64,000 bases of DNA from an uncultured Lachnospiraceae bacterium (GCA_947631505.1 CANRLR010000001.1:1-64000), one strand, 5' to 3'; positions 19,148 through 29,235 are shown, numbered from the stretch's first letter. Translations and numbers: made by a program. Notes: generated by a model not told the origin, from the sequence alone.

Positions 19148-19204
19148 CAAACATGAGAAAGTAGCCGTTTCTTCCTACGGAAACGCACGGATTTCTAATG
19201 TTTG
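19148..19204. repeat. Nested inverted repeat between dacF and purE
   Basis: Outer arms CAAACAT (19148-19154) and ATGTTTG (19198-19204), a middle AGAAA/TTTCT stem and an inner CGTTTC/GAAACG stem (19166-19185) fold into one hairpin. No T-tract on either strand, so not an obvious terminator. Function unknown. Confidence 0.5.
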
Positions 19205-19223
19205 CAGGATTGTTCCATTGAAA

Positions 19224-19736
19224 CTACATCTGTGCAATATACTCATTATGTCCCAGCTCTGCAAGTTTTTCATCCTTTGCCAAGACACCGTCTTTCATTT
19301 CTTTCTTATAATCCTTTAATTTTACCCGCAGCTCTTTATCCGATACGGAAAGAATTTTTGCTGCAAGAATAGCCGCATTTGCTGCACCGTCAATAGCAAC
19401 CGTTGCCACAGGAATTCCCGATGGCATCTGTACAATCGAATACAAGCTGTCCACACCACCAAGACTTTTCGTATGAATCGGAATACCGATAACCGGTAAA
19501 TCATACAGTGCGGCACACATCCCCGGAAGATGGGCAGCCCCGCCGGCTCCGGCAATGATCACTTCGACTCCACGAGCTTCTGCTCCTGTTGCATAATCTA
19601 CGAAAACATCTGGCATACGATGGGCTGAAATAATCTTCATCTCATACTCAATTCCGAATTTTTCCAGCATATCTGCTGCTTTCTTCATAACAGGAAGGTC
19701 TGAGTCGCTTCCCATCAAAATACCTACTTTGACCAT
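19224..19736 (-). CDS. purE: N5-carboxyaminoimidazole ribonucleotide mutase
   Basis: Class I PurE, de novo purine synthesis. 170 residues; signature GILMGSDSDLPVMKKAAD, SAHRMPD (catalytic His), AGAGGAAHLPGM and SIVQMPSGIPVATVAI. The ATG at 19736 sits 9 bases after GGAGG; the ATG at 19742 is only 3 bases away and less likely. It is the last gene after an HD hydrolase and an M29 peptidase, with no other purine genes nearby. Confidence 0.95.
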   Translation of the reverse strand: MVKVGILMGSDSDLPVMKKAADMLEKFGIEYEMKIISAHRMPDVFVDYATGAEARGVEVIIAGAGGAAHLPGMCAALYDLPVIGIPIHTKSLGGVDSLYSIVQMPSGIPVATVAIDGAANAAILAAKILSVSDKELRVKLKDYKKEMKDGVLAKDEKLAELGHNEYIAQM

Positions 19737-19779
19737 TATCATTATCCTCCATCTAATTTCTTATACTTTAAAGAAGTTA

Positions 19780-21768
19780 TTATAACTCCTCCAGTACCGT
19801 ATTCAGTTCTTCTGTTCCTGGAAGAACAAAACGTCCCTCCTGAATTAGTGTAATGCTTTTTCCTTCATTTGTAAATACCACAATATCACCTAATTCATCA
19901 TAAGGAATTGTAATATCCGTATGACAATTAAAATAAGCCTTTTCCCTATCTGTTTTCCGAAGTGCCGAGCACTCATTTTCTTTGGCGATTATTTCTTTTC
20001 CGTCAGGATTATGAAGTATCACATCTTCACTCATAGAATAACAGGTATCTCCTACCGCAAAATGAGGTCCGGTCTTTTCTGCAATGAGAATTGGCAGTTT
20101 TGCTTCAATCCCATACTTTCTTCCCATAACAAAAGCGGTCGTATTCGTTCCGATGGCAAATTCGCCCATCGGAAGCGTCTCTCTGTTATGAAGAACGTTT
20201 TCTTTTATATACTTTTTATTTTCTTCCTCTGTTGCATAATTGGAACAAGTATAGCTTGTGATCATGCCATCCTGAAAGGTCAGTTCCAGATTTTTGTAAC
20301 AGAGTTCATTCAGATACACCTGCGTTACATGAAGTACACCATTCGTTCCCGTAAGAACCGGTGAAGTAAATACTTCCCCTACCGGAATATTGACATCCGC
20401 AAGACAGTTCTCAAAGTTTGTCTCTTTTGTCTTATCTTTCAGCTTATGCAGCTGAACTTGAATGTCCGTATGATTTTCTCCCCGTCCTGTGACTTTCACA
20501 TAATCCCCTTCATCCAGTGCATCAATTAACCTCTGATGGATTTTTTCATACCGGCCCATATCCAATGTATTTACTTTTACCGTTTCTCTGAAAATTTCTT
20601 CAAACTGTTCCCCGATTTCCGGTATCGGATAAGCAATAATCGTAAAACTGTAATTGTCCTGTGGAATAAAGCGGTTCACCATAAGAGAATAATCCCTTGC
20701 ATATTCCACTGACAATTTCTCCTGTTCCTTTGTATAGGAAGGACTTTCCTTTTTGGTTTCCGGCGAAAATAGTTTTTCCCCGAATACTTCAATCACAGCC
20801 GGTCCCGCATACTCCAAGGCCTGTTTCTTATAAATCTCAAACTGGCTTTCCGCCTGCTGCAATCGGTTACTGACAATGGCTCGATTCAGATACAAAGCAT
20901 CATCAAAACGATGGTCATAGCCATACTGCCTGTTCGGTGCCGTAGTAGAAATGCCGTTACGGCGGCTAAACAGAGGCTCTAATCCCATTTTGCGGAATTG
21001 TATAACTGCCTGCCGCACCATTGGCTCAAATCCAATGTGATAACGAATCTGCACTGTCCTTTTCTTTGTCAAATCAATGCCTGCGGCTTCAAACCCCTTC
21101 CGGTATCCCTCGGTATAAGTCCGAGCCATCTCCGAAAGTATTTCTTCCGGTAAAGAATTTAGAAATTGAGCCATTTTGATTTCATTTTCTGTTATATACT
21201 CACCATATCGGTACAAAAAGCCGGTGTCGGAAAAATCACTGTCCATAATAATAGACAAAATAAACTGACTTTCTTCTGGAAGAAGCATGCGGCGAACATT
21301 TTTTTCCGCACGCTCCTCCTCATAATCATGCACAAAATAATACATGGTTTCTTTTAATGAACGTTCCTTGTCCTCTTCTTCCTGTAAAATAAAAGAAAGC
21401 TGGGAATACAATTCCATAAGTGGTACCAGAGTCTCCAGATCTTTTTCATAGGCTGCTGTGATGCCATTGTGAAACATCGCAAAATACCAACAAAGATATT
21501 GTCCCATTTTTCCCTCATACTGTTCTGCTATATAACGGGGATTGCCATAACAGGTTTCATAAGCAGCTCCTGCCATATTTTTATATAAAGTTTCGTTCCA
21601 TTCCTGTAACTGTATATAAGACGGATTGTCTGTCTGTACAATCTCTATAAGATTTTCAAACAAAACGCATATTACCCGCTCATAGTCGGCATATTTACCA
21701 TCAATTTCGCTCATACGCTGACGGATTCTCTCCGCTACAAGTTCAAAACGCTCTTCCCAAATTGTCAT
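19780..21768 (-). CDS. M29-type aminopeptidase with long N-terminal extension
   Basis: About 662 residues, far longer than classical M29 enzymes (about 410). The C-terminal half carries M29 features: NIPVGEVFTSP and MGEFAIGTNT (metal-binding Glu), EKTGPHFAVGD (His) and FNCHTDI (His-x-Asp). The first 250 residues are helical and unrecognised (WEERFELVAERIRQRM and onwards). ATG at 21768 follows GAGGGATAG; ATG at 21780 overlaps the preceding stop as ATGA and is also possible. It is predicted to release N-terminal amino acids in the cytoplasm, using a metal cofactor. Confidence 0.8.
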   Translation of the reverse strand: MTIWEERFELVAERIRQRMSEIDGKYADYERVICVLFENLIEIVQTDNPSYIQLQEWNETLYKNMAGAAYETCYGNPRYIAEQYEGKMGQYLCWYFAMFHNGITAAYEKDLETLVPLMELYSQLSFILQEEEDKERSLKETMYYFVHDYEEERAEKNVRRMLLPEESQFILSIIMDSDFSDTGFLYRYGEYITENEIKMAQFLNSLPEEILSEMARTYTEGYRKGFEAAGIDLTKKRTVQIRYHIGFEPMVRQAVIQFRKMGLEPLFSRRNGISTTAPNRQYGYDHRFDDALYLNRAIVSNRLQQAESQFEIYKKQALEYAGPAVIEVFGEKLFSPETKKESPSYTKEQEKLSVEYARDYSLMVNRFIPQDNYSFTIIAYPIPEIGEQFEEIFRETVKVNTLDMGRYEKIHQRLIDALDEGDYVKVTGRGENHTDIQVQLHKLKDKTKETNFENCLADVNIPVGEVFTSPVLTGTNGVLHVTQVYLNELCYKNLELTFQDGMITSYTCSNYATEEENKKYIKENVLHNRETLPMGEFAIGTNTTAFVMGRKYGIEAKLPILIAEKTGPHFAVGDTCYSMSEDVILHNPDGKEIIAKENECSALRKTDREKAYFNCHTDITIPYDELGDIVVFTNEGKSITLIQEGRFVLPGTEELNTVLEEL

Positions 21769-21776
21769 TCTATCCC

Positions 21777-22385
21777 TCATTTCTTGTCAGTCATTTCCGT
21801 GGAATCTGAAATTTCTTTTCCCACATGAGGAGAAATAAAGTTCTCCCATGAATAATTCCACAATGCCTCGGAACCGTTTTTTGTTTTTTCATTTCGCTTT
21901 AATACCTGTGATAAGAAAACACCATGTTCTTTCCATGCCTTTCCACCAGAAGCATGATTTAACATAGTCGGCTGTATATTATCCAATGTTCTGGCAAATT
22001 TCGCCTCAGGTGTTTCTTCTGCTTCAAATTCTTCCCACAATCCACGAAAATATGCTTCCTGATCTTCCGGTAAAAGATGAAAAATACGGTCTGCCGCCGT
22101 TTTCTCTCTTTCGTGCTGGCTCAACTTTCCTTTTTGGTCATACGCATATGTATCTCCGGCATCTATTTCTACTGCATCATGAATTAGTACCATTGTCATT
22201 ACTTTTAATACGTCTACTTTTTCATTGGCATGCTCTGCTAAAACAGCCGCCATCAGTGCCAGATGAAACATATGCTCCGCATCGGTTTCTTTGCGCTCTC
22301 CCTGTAACACATAAGTCTGTCTTCCAATTCCTTTATTTTTATCCAATTCCTCAATAAACTGCATTTGCTGTTCTAATCGTTTCAT
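21777..22385 (-). CDS. HD-domain hydrolase, YfbR-like
   Basis: 202 residues. Metal-binding residues in TDAEHMFHLALMA (His), LIHDAVEIDAGD (His-Asp) and a later FARTLDNIQP (Asp) match the HD family of 5'-deoxynucleotidases such as YfbR. Substrate not proven. It overlaps the aminopeptidase start by up to four bases and follows the RNase P RNA gene. Confidence 0.8.
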   Translation of the reverse strand: MKRLEQQMQFIEELDKNKGIGRQTYVLQGERKETDAEHMFHLALMAAVLAEHANEKVDVLKVMTMVLIHDAVEIDAGDTYAYDQKGKLSQHEREKTAADRIFHLLPEDQEAYFRGLWEEFEAEETPEAKFARTLDNIQPTMLNHASGGKAWKEHGVFLSQVLKRNEKTKNGSEALWNYSWENFISPHVGKEISDSTEMTDKK

Positions 22386-22426
22386 AGAAATCCCCTTCTC
22401 TTCCCTGTTTGCTCACAAAAAAAAGA

Positions 22427-22780
22427 AAATGAGCAGCACGATAAGCCGAGTTCTGTCGTTGGGTGAACATCTATCTACGCCTGCTGTTACCAACAGGCTC
22501 CAGCGACCTACCCGGAAACACGACGGGCCGCCGTATCGTTTCCTGTTCGGTCTTGCTCCGAATGGGGTTTACATCTGCCCTCTTTGTTACCAAAGAGACG
22601 GTGAGCTCTTACCTCGCCGTTCCACCCTTACCAGACAAAAATCTGGCGGTTTATTTCTGTTGCACTAGCCTGGGAGTCACCTCCACCGGACGTTATCCGG
22701 CATCCTGCCCTATGGAGCTCGGACTTTCCTCATCCATTCCCTTTCGTCTGAATGGATGCGTTCACCTGTGCTGCTCATTT
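22427..22780 (-). ncRNA. rnpB: RNase P RNA, bacterial class A
   Basis: Catalytic RNA that matures tRNA 5' ends. On the minus strand the conserved 5' block GAGGAAAGTCCGAGCTCC and the 3' block ACAGAACTCGGCTTAT are present. The P1 ends pair over 13 bp (AAATGAGCAGCAC with GTGCTGCTCATTT) and are followed by a T-rich run that should terminate the RNA. It also has the ATAGGGCAGG core and an inner GGTAAGGGTG-type segment. About 354 bases. It fills the gap between the HD hydrolase and the TGS/kinase gene. Confidence 0.95.
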
Positions 22781-22785
22781 CTCAT

Positions 22786-24444
22786 CTAATCTAATAATAT
22801 ACCACCGCCGATAAATTCGCGCAAGATGGAATTTAACGGAACCTCATGGGGATCAACTGGCAGGAAATAATCCAAAAATTTTAAAATTCTTTGCGCTTCG
22901 CTATATTCCGGGCAATCCTTAGGTACCTGAAATAAGATTGGATCCGCAAAAAGTTTCATCGCTGCAAGTTCATATATCAATGCAGAATTGAACATCGCAT
23001 CTGCCTGTTCCTGAAAAGGAAAAATATTTTGATTTTCACCATTTCGCACAGAATTCCACATTGAAATCGTTTTCTGTGCAGAATTCCCCCTTGTTCTCGC
23101 ATCCCGGATAATTCGCCGAATCAATCGTCCCTCCGTTGTTGGAATCCGGTTATGGTCATCCAGATTCAGCGTAGTCAACGCACTGATATAAATTTTAAAT
23201 TTATCCTCTCTGGGAATGGAATACGTCAACTTATCATTCAGTCCATGAATCCCTTCTATCACAAGAATTTCATCCTTTTCTAACTGCATAAACGGCTTAT
23301 TATATTCTCTCATTCCCGAAATAAAATTATAAGTAGGAAGCTGAACCTTTTCTCCTTCTAAAAGATGGTTCAAGTCATCATTGAAAGTTTTTGTATCAAT
23401 TGCTTCCAAACATTCGTAATTATAATTTCCCTCTGCATCGAGCGGTGTATCTTTCCGATTGACAAAATAATCATCCAGACCAATCGGATGCGGGCGTAGA
23501 CCCAATGTTTTTAACTGAGTAGACAAGCGGTACGAAAATGTTGTCTTTCCGGAAGAGGAAGGGCCTGCTATTGTTATGACCCGGCATCCCTTTTCTGCGA
23601 TCCGTTCTGCAATATCACCAATCCTCTTTTCGTGTAATGCCTCCTGCGTGAGCATCAGCTCGCGAAAATCCCCCTTTACAATTTCCCGATTCAACTCTCC
23701 GACCGAAGAGACATGCAGTTTTTCTGCCCATTCATTTGTCTGCTGCATCGTATGATACAATTTCATACTAGGTACAAATTCCGGCACCTCTACCGGATTG
23801 CTCCGTTTGGGTATAATGAACACAAATCCATTTTCAAATAATTGTAACGAAAAATAAGATAATATCCCGGTACTGTATGGCATTGCACCATAATAATAAT
23901 CAATAAATCCTCCTAAGCGGTATACGGTCATGCGGGAATTTCTCCTATATTCCGTAAGAAGGCTTTTTTTATTCATACCAAGTGAATCAAACAACCGCTT
24001 GGCATCCCTTGTTGAAATAACCTGTTTTTCAAACAGAAGGTCTTGTTTTACATAGTCTTTCATCCGCTTTTCGATTCGTTGTAACAAGGTTTCATCCAGT
24101 AAACAATCACCATGTATTCTGCCAAAATATCCGGTATCCAAACTATATTCTAAAGTTACTCGTTCTATTTTCTCTTTTGGAATTTCTGCATAGACTGCCT
24201 TTAACAACAACATCGACATGCCACGGATATAAGCCCTTTTCCCGTCCTTTTCTTCCATTGTGACAAATTCCACTTCACTCCCATCCGTTACCTGATGATA
24301 CAGTTCCTGAATTACCCCATTGCATCTCGCCACAATAATCGGATATTTATAGTCTTTTTCATACGTTCTGCTTAATGTAAATAATGTCGTATCTTTCGGA
24401 CACGTTACTTTTTTTCCATGCAATGTAAGTGTGATTTCCTCCAC
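22786..24444 (-). CDS. TGS-domain protein fused to a uridine kinase/PRK-like domain
   Basis: 552 residues. N-terminal TGS-like ubiquitin fold (about 1-65), then a region resembling the second domain of threonyl-tRNA synthetase (RMKDYVKQDLLFEKQVISTRDA, about 130-150). A kinase domain follows with Walker A ITIAGPSSSGKTTF near residue 290, GLDDYFVNRKDTP, and IEGIHGLNDKLT. The family is common in Clostridia and named uridine kinase or phosphoribulokinase-like, but the substrate is unproven. GTG start at 24444 after GGGGAAC. It is the last protein gene of the dgt-to-trmK run. Confidence 0.85.
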   Translation of the reverse strand: MEEITLTLHGKKVTCPKDTTLFTLSRTYEKDYKYPIIVARCNGVIQELYHQVTDGSEVEFVTMEEKDGKRAYIRGMSMLLLKAVYAEIPKEKIERVTLEYSLDTGYFGRIHGDCLLDETLLQRIEKRMKDYVKQDLLFEKQVISTRDAKRLFDSLGMNKKSLLTEYRRNSRMTVYRLGGFIDYYYGAMPYSTGILSYFSLQLFENGFVFIIPKRSNPVEVPEFVPSMKLYHTMQQTNEWAEKLHVSSVGELNREIVKGDFRELMLTQEALHEKRIGDIAERIAEKGCRVITIAGPSSSGKTTFSYRLSTQLKTLGLRPHPIGLDDYFVNRKDTPLDAEGNYNYECLEAIDTKTFNDDLNHLLEGEKVQLPTYNFISGMREYNKPFMQLEKDEILVIEGIHGLNDKLTYSIPREDKFKIYISALTTLNLDDHNRIPTTEGRLIRRIIRDARTRGNSAQKTISMWNSVRNGENQNIFPFQEQADAMFNSALIYELAAMKLFADPILFQVPKDCPEYSEAQRILKFLDYFLPVDPHEVPLNSILREFIGGGILLD

Positions 24445-24462
24445 TCCGTGTTCCCCTTTCTC

Positions 24463-25173
24463 TCATTTTGATTCCATTTCTGAGCATACCAGTATCTCAT
24501 TGATACATTTTAGTGTATGCAATAGTTCTTCTCTTCTTGTCTTGGACGAATCAGAAAAAAATGGATTCAATTTTTCGATAATATGTAATATTTTTTCCTT
24601 TTCTCCCAGTAAATACGCTTTATATTCTAACGGATTCTGCTGTAAAGACATTTTCCCATAACAATATTCCGATTCACTGTATACAGGAACCGCCAAATCA
24701 CTCCTGACTGCTCTGACTGCCAAATATGGTTTACCCTCATCGATACAAAAATCCTCTTTGATTATCTTAAAATTTAATTTAGACAACAGCCGGCGTACCA
24801 TGCCACAATCCGATTGGGGCTGCAGAACTAAGTCCTTCACATTTACAAGCACCTCTGGATTTCTCTGTAAAATACGGCAGATCAACATACCGCCTACTCC
24901 CGCGATCAGAACGGTATCCACTTCTCCCGGTACGATTTTTTCGAGCCCATCACTTAACCGGCAATCAATCTGTCCTTCCAGCCTTTCACGAACAATATTT
25001 CCTTTGGCAATCTGAAGTGGTCCCTCATTTACATCCATGGCAATTACTTTCGGACACTTTTTTTGCTGAGCAAGATAAATCGACACATAGCCATGGTCAC
25101 AGCCAATGTCAGCAACACGACTTCCTTCAGAAACCAGATCGGCATTCATCTGCATCCGTTTTGACAATTCCAT
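24463..25173 (-). CDS. trmK: tRNA (adenine22-N1)-methyltransferase
   Basis: SAM-dependent methylation of A22 in tRNA. 236 residues. SAM motif I VADIGCDHGYVSIYL, VIAMDVNEGPLQIAKGNI, then VDTVLIAGVGGMLICRIL and LVLQPQSD, all as in TrmK. The ATG overlaps the rpoD stop by one base (TAATG), the usual rpoD-trmK order in Firmicutes. The Nif3-like gene that often follows is absent. Confidence 0.92.
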   Translation of the reverse strand: MELSKRMQMNADLVSEGSRVADIGCDHGYVSIYLAQQKKCPKVIAMDVNEGPLQIAKGNIVRERLEGQIDCRLSDGLEKIVPGEVDTVLIAGVGGMLICRILQRNPEVLVNVKDLVLQPQSDCGMVRRLLSKLNFKIIKEDFCIDEGKPYLAVRAVRSDLAVPVYSESEYCYGKMSLQQNPLEYKAYLLGEKEKILHIIEKLNPFFSDSSKTRREELLHTLKCINEILVCSEMESK

Positions 25174-26309
25174 TAGTCCAAATAATCCTTTAATTTTCTA
25201 CTGCGGCTCGGATGTCTCAGTTTTCGGAGTGCCTTTGCCTCAATCTGCCGAATACGCTCACGAGTCACATCAAATTCTTTGCCGACCTCTTCTAAGGTTC
25301 TGGCACGTCCGTCATCCAGTCCAAAACGAAGGCGGAGAACTTTCTGCTCCCGTTCCGTAAGGGTACCAAGAACTTCTACCAGCTGTTCCTTTAATAACGT
25401 AAATGCTGCTGCTTCAGCCGGTACCGGTACATTATCATCCTGAATAAAATCACCAAGATGACTGTCCTCCTCTTCACCAATCGGTGTTTCCAAGGAAACC
25501 GGTTCTTGTGATATCTTTTGAATTTCACGGACACGTTCCACCGGAAGATTCATTTTTTCAGCGATTTCCTCCGGGTATGGTTCTCTTCCCAATTCCTGTA
25601 ATAGCTGACGCTGCACACGAATTAACTTATTAATGGTCTCTACCATGTGTACCGGAATACGAATCGTTCTTGCCTGATCAGCAATTGCCCTTGTAATCGC
25701 CTGTCGGATCCACCATGTAGCATAGGTACTGAATTTATACCCTTTGCGGTAATCAAATTTTTCTACTGCCTTGATCAGACCAAGATTTCCCTCCTGAATC
25801 AAATCCAAAAAGAGCATACCACGTCCTACGTACCGTTTGGCAATACTTACCACAAGCCGGAGGTTTGCTTCTGCCAGACGCTTCTTTGCCTCTGCGTCTC
25901 CCTCTTCCATGCGCATTGCCAGTTCTTTCTCTTCATCAGCCGTCAAAAGCGGAACTTTACCAATCTCTTTCAGATACATACGAACCGGATCCTCAATGCT
26001 GACACCATCCGGAACTGCCAATTCTATATTTTCTAATTCCTCTTCCGTAGGCTCGTCATCAACATCCAGAATAATATCATCCTCACCCGTATCATCCTCT
26101 GGAACAATTGCAACAATTCCCTTATTCTCTAAATACTCAAAAACCTTTTCCGTTGTGTCTGGATCAAGTTCCATTCCTACTTTCACAAATGCATTATTAA
26201 TCTCATCGAAATACAATACATTTTCCTTTTTCTTTGCACTTTCAACCAGAACACCTAATATTTCAAGCATTTTTTGTTGTTCCTCTACATTTGTATTTTT
26301 ATTATCCAT
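25173..26309 (-). CDS. rpoD: Primary sigma factor RpoD (SigA)
   Basis: Housekeeping sigma factor, 378 residues. Region 1.2 [16 protein letters not shown], region 2 [20 protein letters not shown] with [16 protein letters not shown], region 3 [12 protein letters not shown], and region 4.2 [23 protein letters not shown] at 26309 after TTGGAGGAAAAC; the TTG at 26321 is part of that site. The -35/-10 boxes noted across this window (TTGACA-N17-TATAAT) fit its target. Confidence 0.97.
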   Translation of the reverse strand: MDNKNTNVEEQQKMLEILGVLVESAKKKENVLYFDEINNAFVKVGMELDPDTTEKVFEYLENKGIVAIVPEDDTGEDDIILDVDDEPTEEELENIELAVPDGVSIEDPVRMYLKEIGKVPLLTADEEKELAMRMEEGDAEAKKRLAEANLRLVVSIAKRYVGRGMLFLDLIQEGNLGLIKAVEKFDYRKGYKFSTYATWWIRQAITRAIADQARTIRIPVHMVETINKLIRVQRQLLQELGREPYPEEIAEKMNLPVERVREIQKISQEPVSLETPIGEEEDSHLGDFIQDDNVPVPAEAAAFTLLKEQLVEVLGTLTEREQKVLRLRFGLDDGRARTLEEVGKEFDVTRERIRQIEAKALRKLRHPSRSRKLKDYLD

Positions 26310-26350
26310 GTTTTCCTCCAATTCTGCTGCTTTTCAGCGTTCAAATTATT

Positions 26351-28114
26351 TTATAAAGAGATTTGTAATGTCTGTATTTTTCTTTTTTCTTCGATCAGTT
26401 TTTGTAATTCATTCAAATCGGTTACATGGCGGCTGCGATAATCCAAACTGTATTTCTTAATACTCTGCACCACTTCATTTAAAGCCTTTTCCTGCTCGGC
26501 ATTTTGCGTTACCGCCTTGAGCTCCTTATTAAAAAGTCCTGCCACCAGAGATTGCTCCTCTTTACTTTGAAACCTGCTAATTATTTTGGCCGGTTCTACA
26601 TGCCCCATCTTGTCATGCTGTTCATACATCATTTCTGCTACCTGATGATAAGGCTCGTCCACAAAATCATCCACGGAAATAATATTTTTCGTCTTATCAA
26701 ACAATGCCGGATCATTGCTCAGCCATGTAAGAAATATACCTTGCCGCTTTGCAATTCCGTCCTCTTTTTGAGTAATTCCCGCCTGCAAACGTTCCTTTTT
26801 CCTCTTTTCATAATCAATTCCTGCCATTTTAGCACTGTGATATGCTACTAATTTGCGAAAGTCTTCCGTTCTCACGGAATATTCTCTGGCAAATGCTTCC
26901 ATGTAATTATTTCTTTCAATCTCATTATCAAAGGTTAAGCATTTTTTCGCTACTTCATTCATAAATCTTGTCTTTGATTCCGGATCATCCATATCATATT
27001 CTTCTTTGATATGGTCAATTTCATAAAAGAAACTGGTTTTTGCCTTTTTTATCCGTTCTTTAAATTCCTGCGGTGACAATCCCTTCATAAATTCATCTGG
27101 ATCTTTATAAGGATGCATATCAATAACTTTTACCCGTATATCTGCTTCCTTCAACATAGGAATTGCCCGCATCGCCGCTTTTATACCGGCACCATCACTG
27201 TCATAGCACAAATATACTAAATCCGTATACCGCTTTAACAAACTGCAATGCTGACTGGTGAACGCAGTTCCTAAAGAAGCAACAGCATTGGAAAAGCCTG
27301 CCTGATGAAGTGCGATAACATCCATATATCCCTCACAGATTATGATTCCTTCACTTTGCTTTCCATGAATAAAATTCAGACCGTATAAATTACGGCTCTT
27401 ATCAAATACAATCGTCTCAGGCGAATTCAGATACTTCGGTTTTGCCTCTCCCATCACCCGTCCGCCAAAAGCTATAACACGGTTGTTGCGGTCAAGAATG
27501 GGAAACATGACACGATTCCAAAATTTATCATAGGCTCCCCGTTTTTCGTCATACGTAAATAGTCCGGTTTCCTTTAAAATATCATCCCCATAACCTTTGC
27601 TCTTCATGTATCGATAGAGTTCACCGCTGTTTTTATCCGAAAAACCAAGTCCAAATTTGATAATCGTTTCTGGTTCAAGTTCCCGGTTCCTAAGATAGGC
27701 ATAACCATCTTTTCCCCGCTCTGATTTTAGTTTGGCAAAATAATATTTTGCTGCCAGTTTATTGACTTCCAAAACAGCATCCCGCAAATCCCTTTTCCTT
27801 CGTTCCGCAGCAGAATCACTGCTTTTTGGCATATCCATTCCCGCTTTTTCAGCCAGCTGCTCCAAGGCCTCCACAAAAGTCAAATTCTCATATTCCATTA
27901 AAAAAGTAAACACATTCCCACCAGCACCACAGCCAAAACAGTAATACATCTGCTTTCCGGGACTGACTGAAAAGGAAGCCGTTTTTTCGTTATGGAAAGG
28001 ACACAATCCAACATAGTTGCTCCCCCCACGTTTCAACGTCACATAAGTAGAAATAACATCTACAATATCATTGCGGCTGCGAACCTCTTCCACAAATTCT
28101 TCCTCGTAATACAT
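26351..28114 (-). CDS. dnaG: DNA primase
   Basis: Lays down RNA primers at replication forks. 587 residues. CHC2 zinc finger CPFHNEKTASFSV and YYCFGCGAGGN (about 40-65), catalytic core with TOPRIM motifs CEGYMDVIAL and YLCYDSDGAG (about 255-310), helical C-terminal DnaB-binding domain. ATG at 28114 (MYYEEEFVEEVRSRN) follows GTGAGGTTA; the codon at 28147 would run into dgt. Confidence 0.97.
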   Translation of the reverse strand: MYYEEEFVEEVRSRNDIVDVISTYVTLKRGGSNYVGLCPFHNEKTASFSVSPGKQMYYCFGCGAGGNVFTFLMEYENLTFVEALEQLAEKAGMDMPKSSDSAAERRKRDLRDAVLEVNKLAAKYYFAKLKSERGKDGYAYLRNRELEPETIIKFGLGFSDKNSGELYRYMKSKGYGDDILKETGLFTYDEKRGAYDKFWNRVMFPILDRNNRVIAFGGRVMGEAKPKYLNSPETIVFDKSRNLYGLNFIHGKQSEGIIICEGYMDVIALHQAGFSNAVASLGTAFTSQHCSLLKRYTDLVYLCYDSDGAGIKAAMRAIPMLKEADIRVKVIDMHPYKDPDEFMKGLSPQEFKERIKKAKTSFFYEIDHIKEEYDMDDPESKTRFMNEVAKKCLTFDNEIERNNYMEAFAREYSVRTEDFRKLVAYHSAKMAGIDYEKRKKERLQAGITQKEDGIAKRQGIFLTWLSNDPALFDKTKNIISVDDFVDEPYHQVAEMMYEQHDKMGHVEPAKIISRFQSKEEQSLVAGLFNKELKAVTQNAEQEKALNEVVQSIKKYSLDYRSRHVTDLNELQKLIEEKRKIQTLQISL

Positions 28115-28131
28115 TAACCTCACACTTTCCC

Positions 28132-29142
28132 TTACATTACCGACCATGTTTTTGGTACGGTCAGACTTTCAAACTTCATTACGGCATACCGGTCTGTCAT
28201 TCCCGCAATAAAATCACATACCGTACGCTCTGTTTTTTCCCCTTTTTCCTCCATTCTCTGCCGATACTCTGCCGACATTTCTTCTGGATGTTTTAAATAA
28301 TAATCATATAATAAATCTATCATATACTCCGCTTTTCCCTCTTCTGCTTTGGCAACAGAATTAGTATAGACCATTTCGAACATAAAAGCACGTAATCCCT
28401 TCAACGCCCTTTCAATTTCCTTTGACATAATAATATCATTCTTCCCCATACTACTGCTTATTAAATCATGAATCAACGTATTTAGGCGTTCCCGCAGGGT
28501 ATTCCCCAATATATCAGTAAATTCCTTTGGAATATTTTCTTCACAGATTACTTTTCCCCGGATTGCATCATCAATATCCGAATTTATGTATGCAATTTTA
28601 TCACATATACGAACAATTTTCCCCTCTAAAGTAGATGGATTTCCTGCCGTAGAATGATTGCGGATACCATCTCTTACTTCCTTTGTAAGATTCAGTCCCT
28701 TACCGTCTTTTTCTAACAGTTCCACCACGCGGACACTCTGCTCCTGATGATGGAATCCTCCCGGACATATGCGGTCCAGCACTCTCTCACCAGCATGTCC
28801 GAAAGGTGTATGTCCCAGATCATGTCCTAATGCAATTGCCTCTGTCAAATCTTCATTTAGACGCAATGCCTTTGCCACTGTTCTGGCATTTTGTGACACC
28901 TCTAACGTATGTGTCATCCGGGTGCGGTAGTGATCCCCCTCCGGGGCAAGAAATACCTGCGTTTTTCCCTTCAGACGCCGAAACGATTTAGAATGTAAAA
29001 TCCGGTCCCGGTCCCGCTGATAAACAGGTCTTAAATCACAGGGTTCCACATAATAATCCCGTCCCAACGATTCGTCGCTAAAAGAAGCATACGGACTTAA
29101 AATATCATGTTCTCTCTGTTCTAATTGTTCGCGAATTGTCAT
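28132..29142 (-). CDS. dgt: dGTP triphosphohydrolase
   Basis: Hydrolyses dGTP to deoxyguanosine and triphosphate. 336 residues, the short Firmicute form. Metal residues in TRMTHTLEVSQ, IALGHDLGHTPFGHAGE and ICDKIAYINSDIDDA (Asp). ATG at 29142 after GAGGTGCAT. First gene of the dnaG-rpoD run; its leader carries the hairpin at 29167-29194. Confidence 0.93.
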   Translation of the reverse strand: MTIREQLEQREHDILSPYASFSDESLGRDYYVEPCDLRPVYQRDRDRILHSKSFRRLKGKTQVFLAPEGDHYRTRMTHTLEVSQNARTVAKALRLNEDLTEAIALGHDLGHTPFGHAGERVLDRICPGGFHHQEQSVRVVELLEKDGKGLNLTKEVRDGIRNHSTAGNPSTLEGKIVRICDKIAYINSDIDDAIRGKVICEENIPKEFTDILGNTLRERLNTLIHDLISSSMGKNDIIMSKEIERALKGLRAFMFEMVYTNSVAKAEEGKAEYMIDLLYDYYLKHPEEMSAEYRQRMEEKGEKTERTVCDFIAGMTDRYAVMKFESLTVPKTWSVM

Positions 29143-29166
29143 ATGCACCTCTGTATAACTATGATA

Positions 29167-29194
29167 TTGGGGTCAAAAGGTATTTTGCCCCCAA
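29167..29194. repeat. GGGG(T)CAAAAGGT hairpin in the dgt leader
   Basis: TTGGGG-T-CAAAA pairs with TTTTG-C-CCCCAA (one mismatch) around a short loop, 25 bases before dgt. Its wording recurs at the edge of the hairpin near 19086, which suggests a short dispersed motif. No T-tract. Confidence 0.45.
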
Positions 29195-29235
29195 CTGATA
29201 TCCGAAATACACCTACATAGTATAATTTACAACAT

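Noticed and set aside
22429-22789. Overlapping short plus-strand open frames at 22.4-22.8 kb
   Set aside because: The region is RNase P RNA on the minus strand; the frames are chance.
25837-26460. Long plus-strand open frame across the rpoD start
   Set aside because: Serine-rich antisense shadow of rpoD and dnaG, which are certain.
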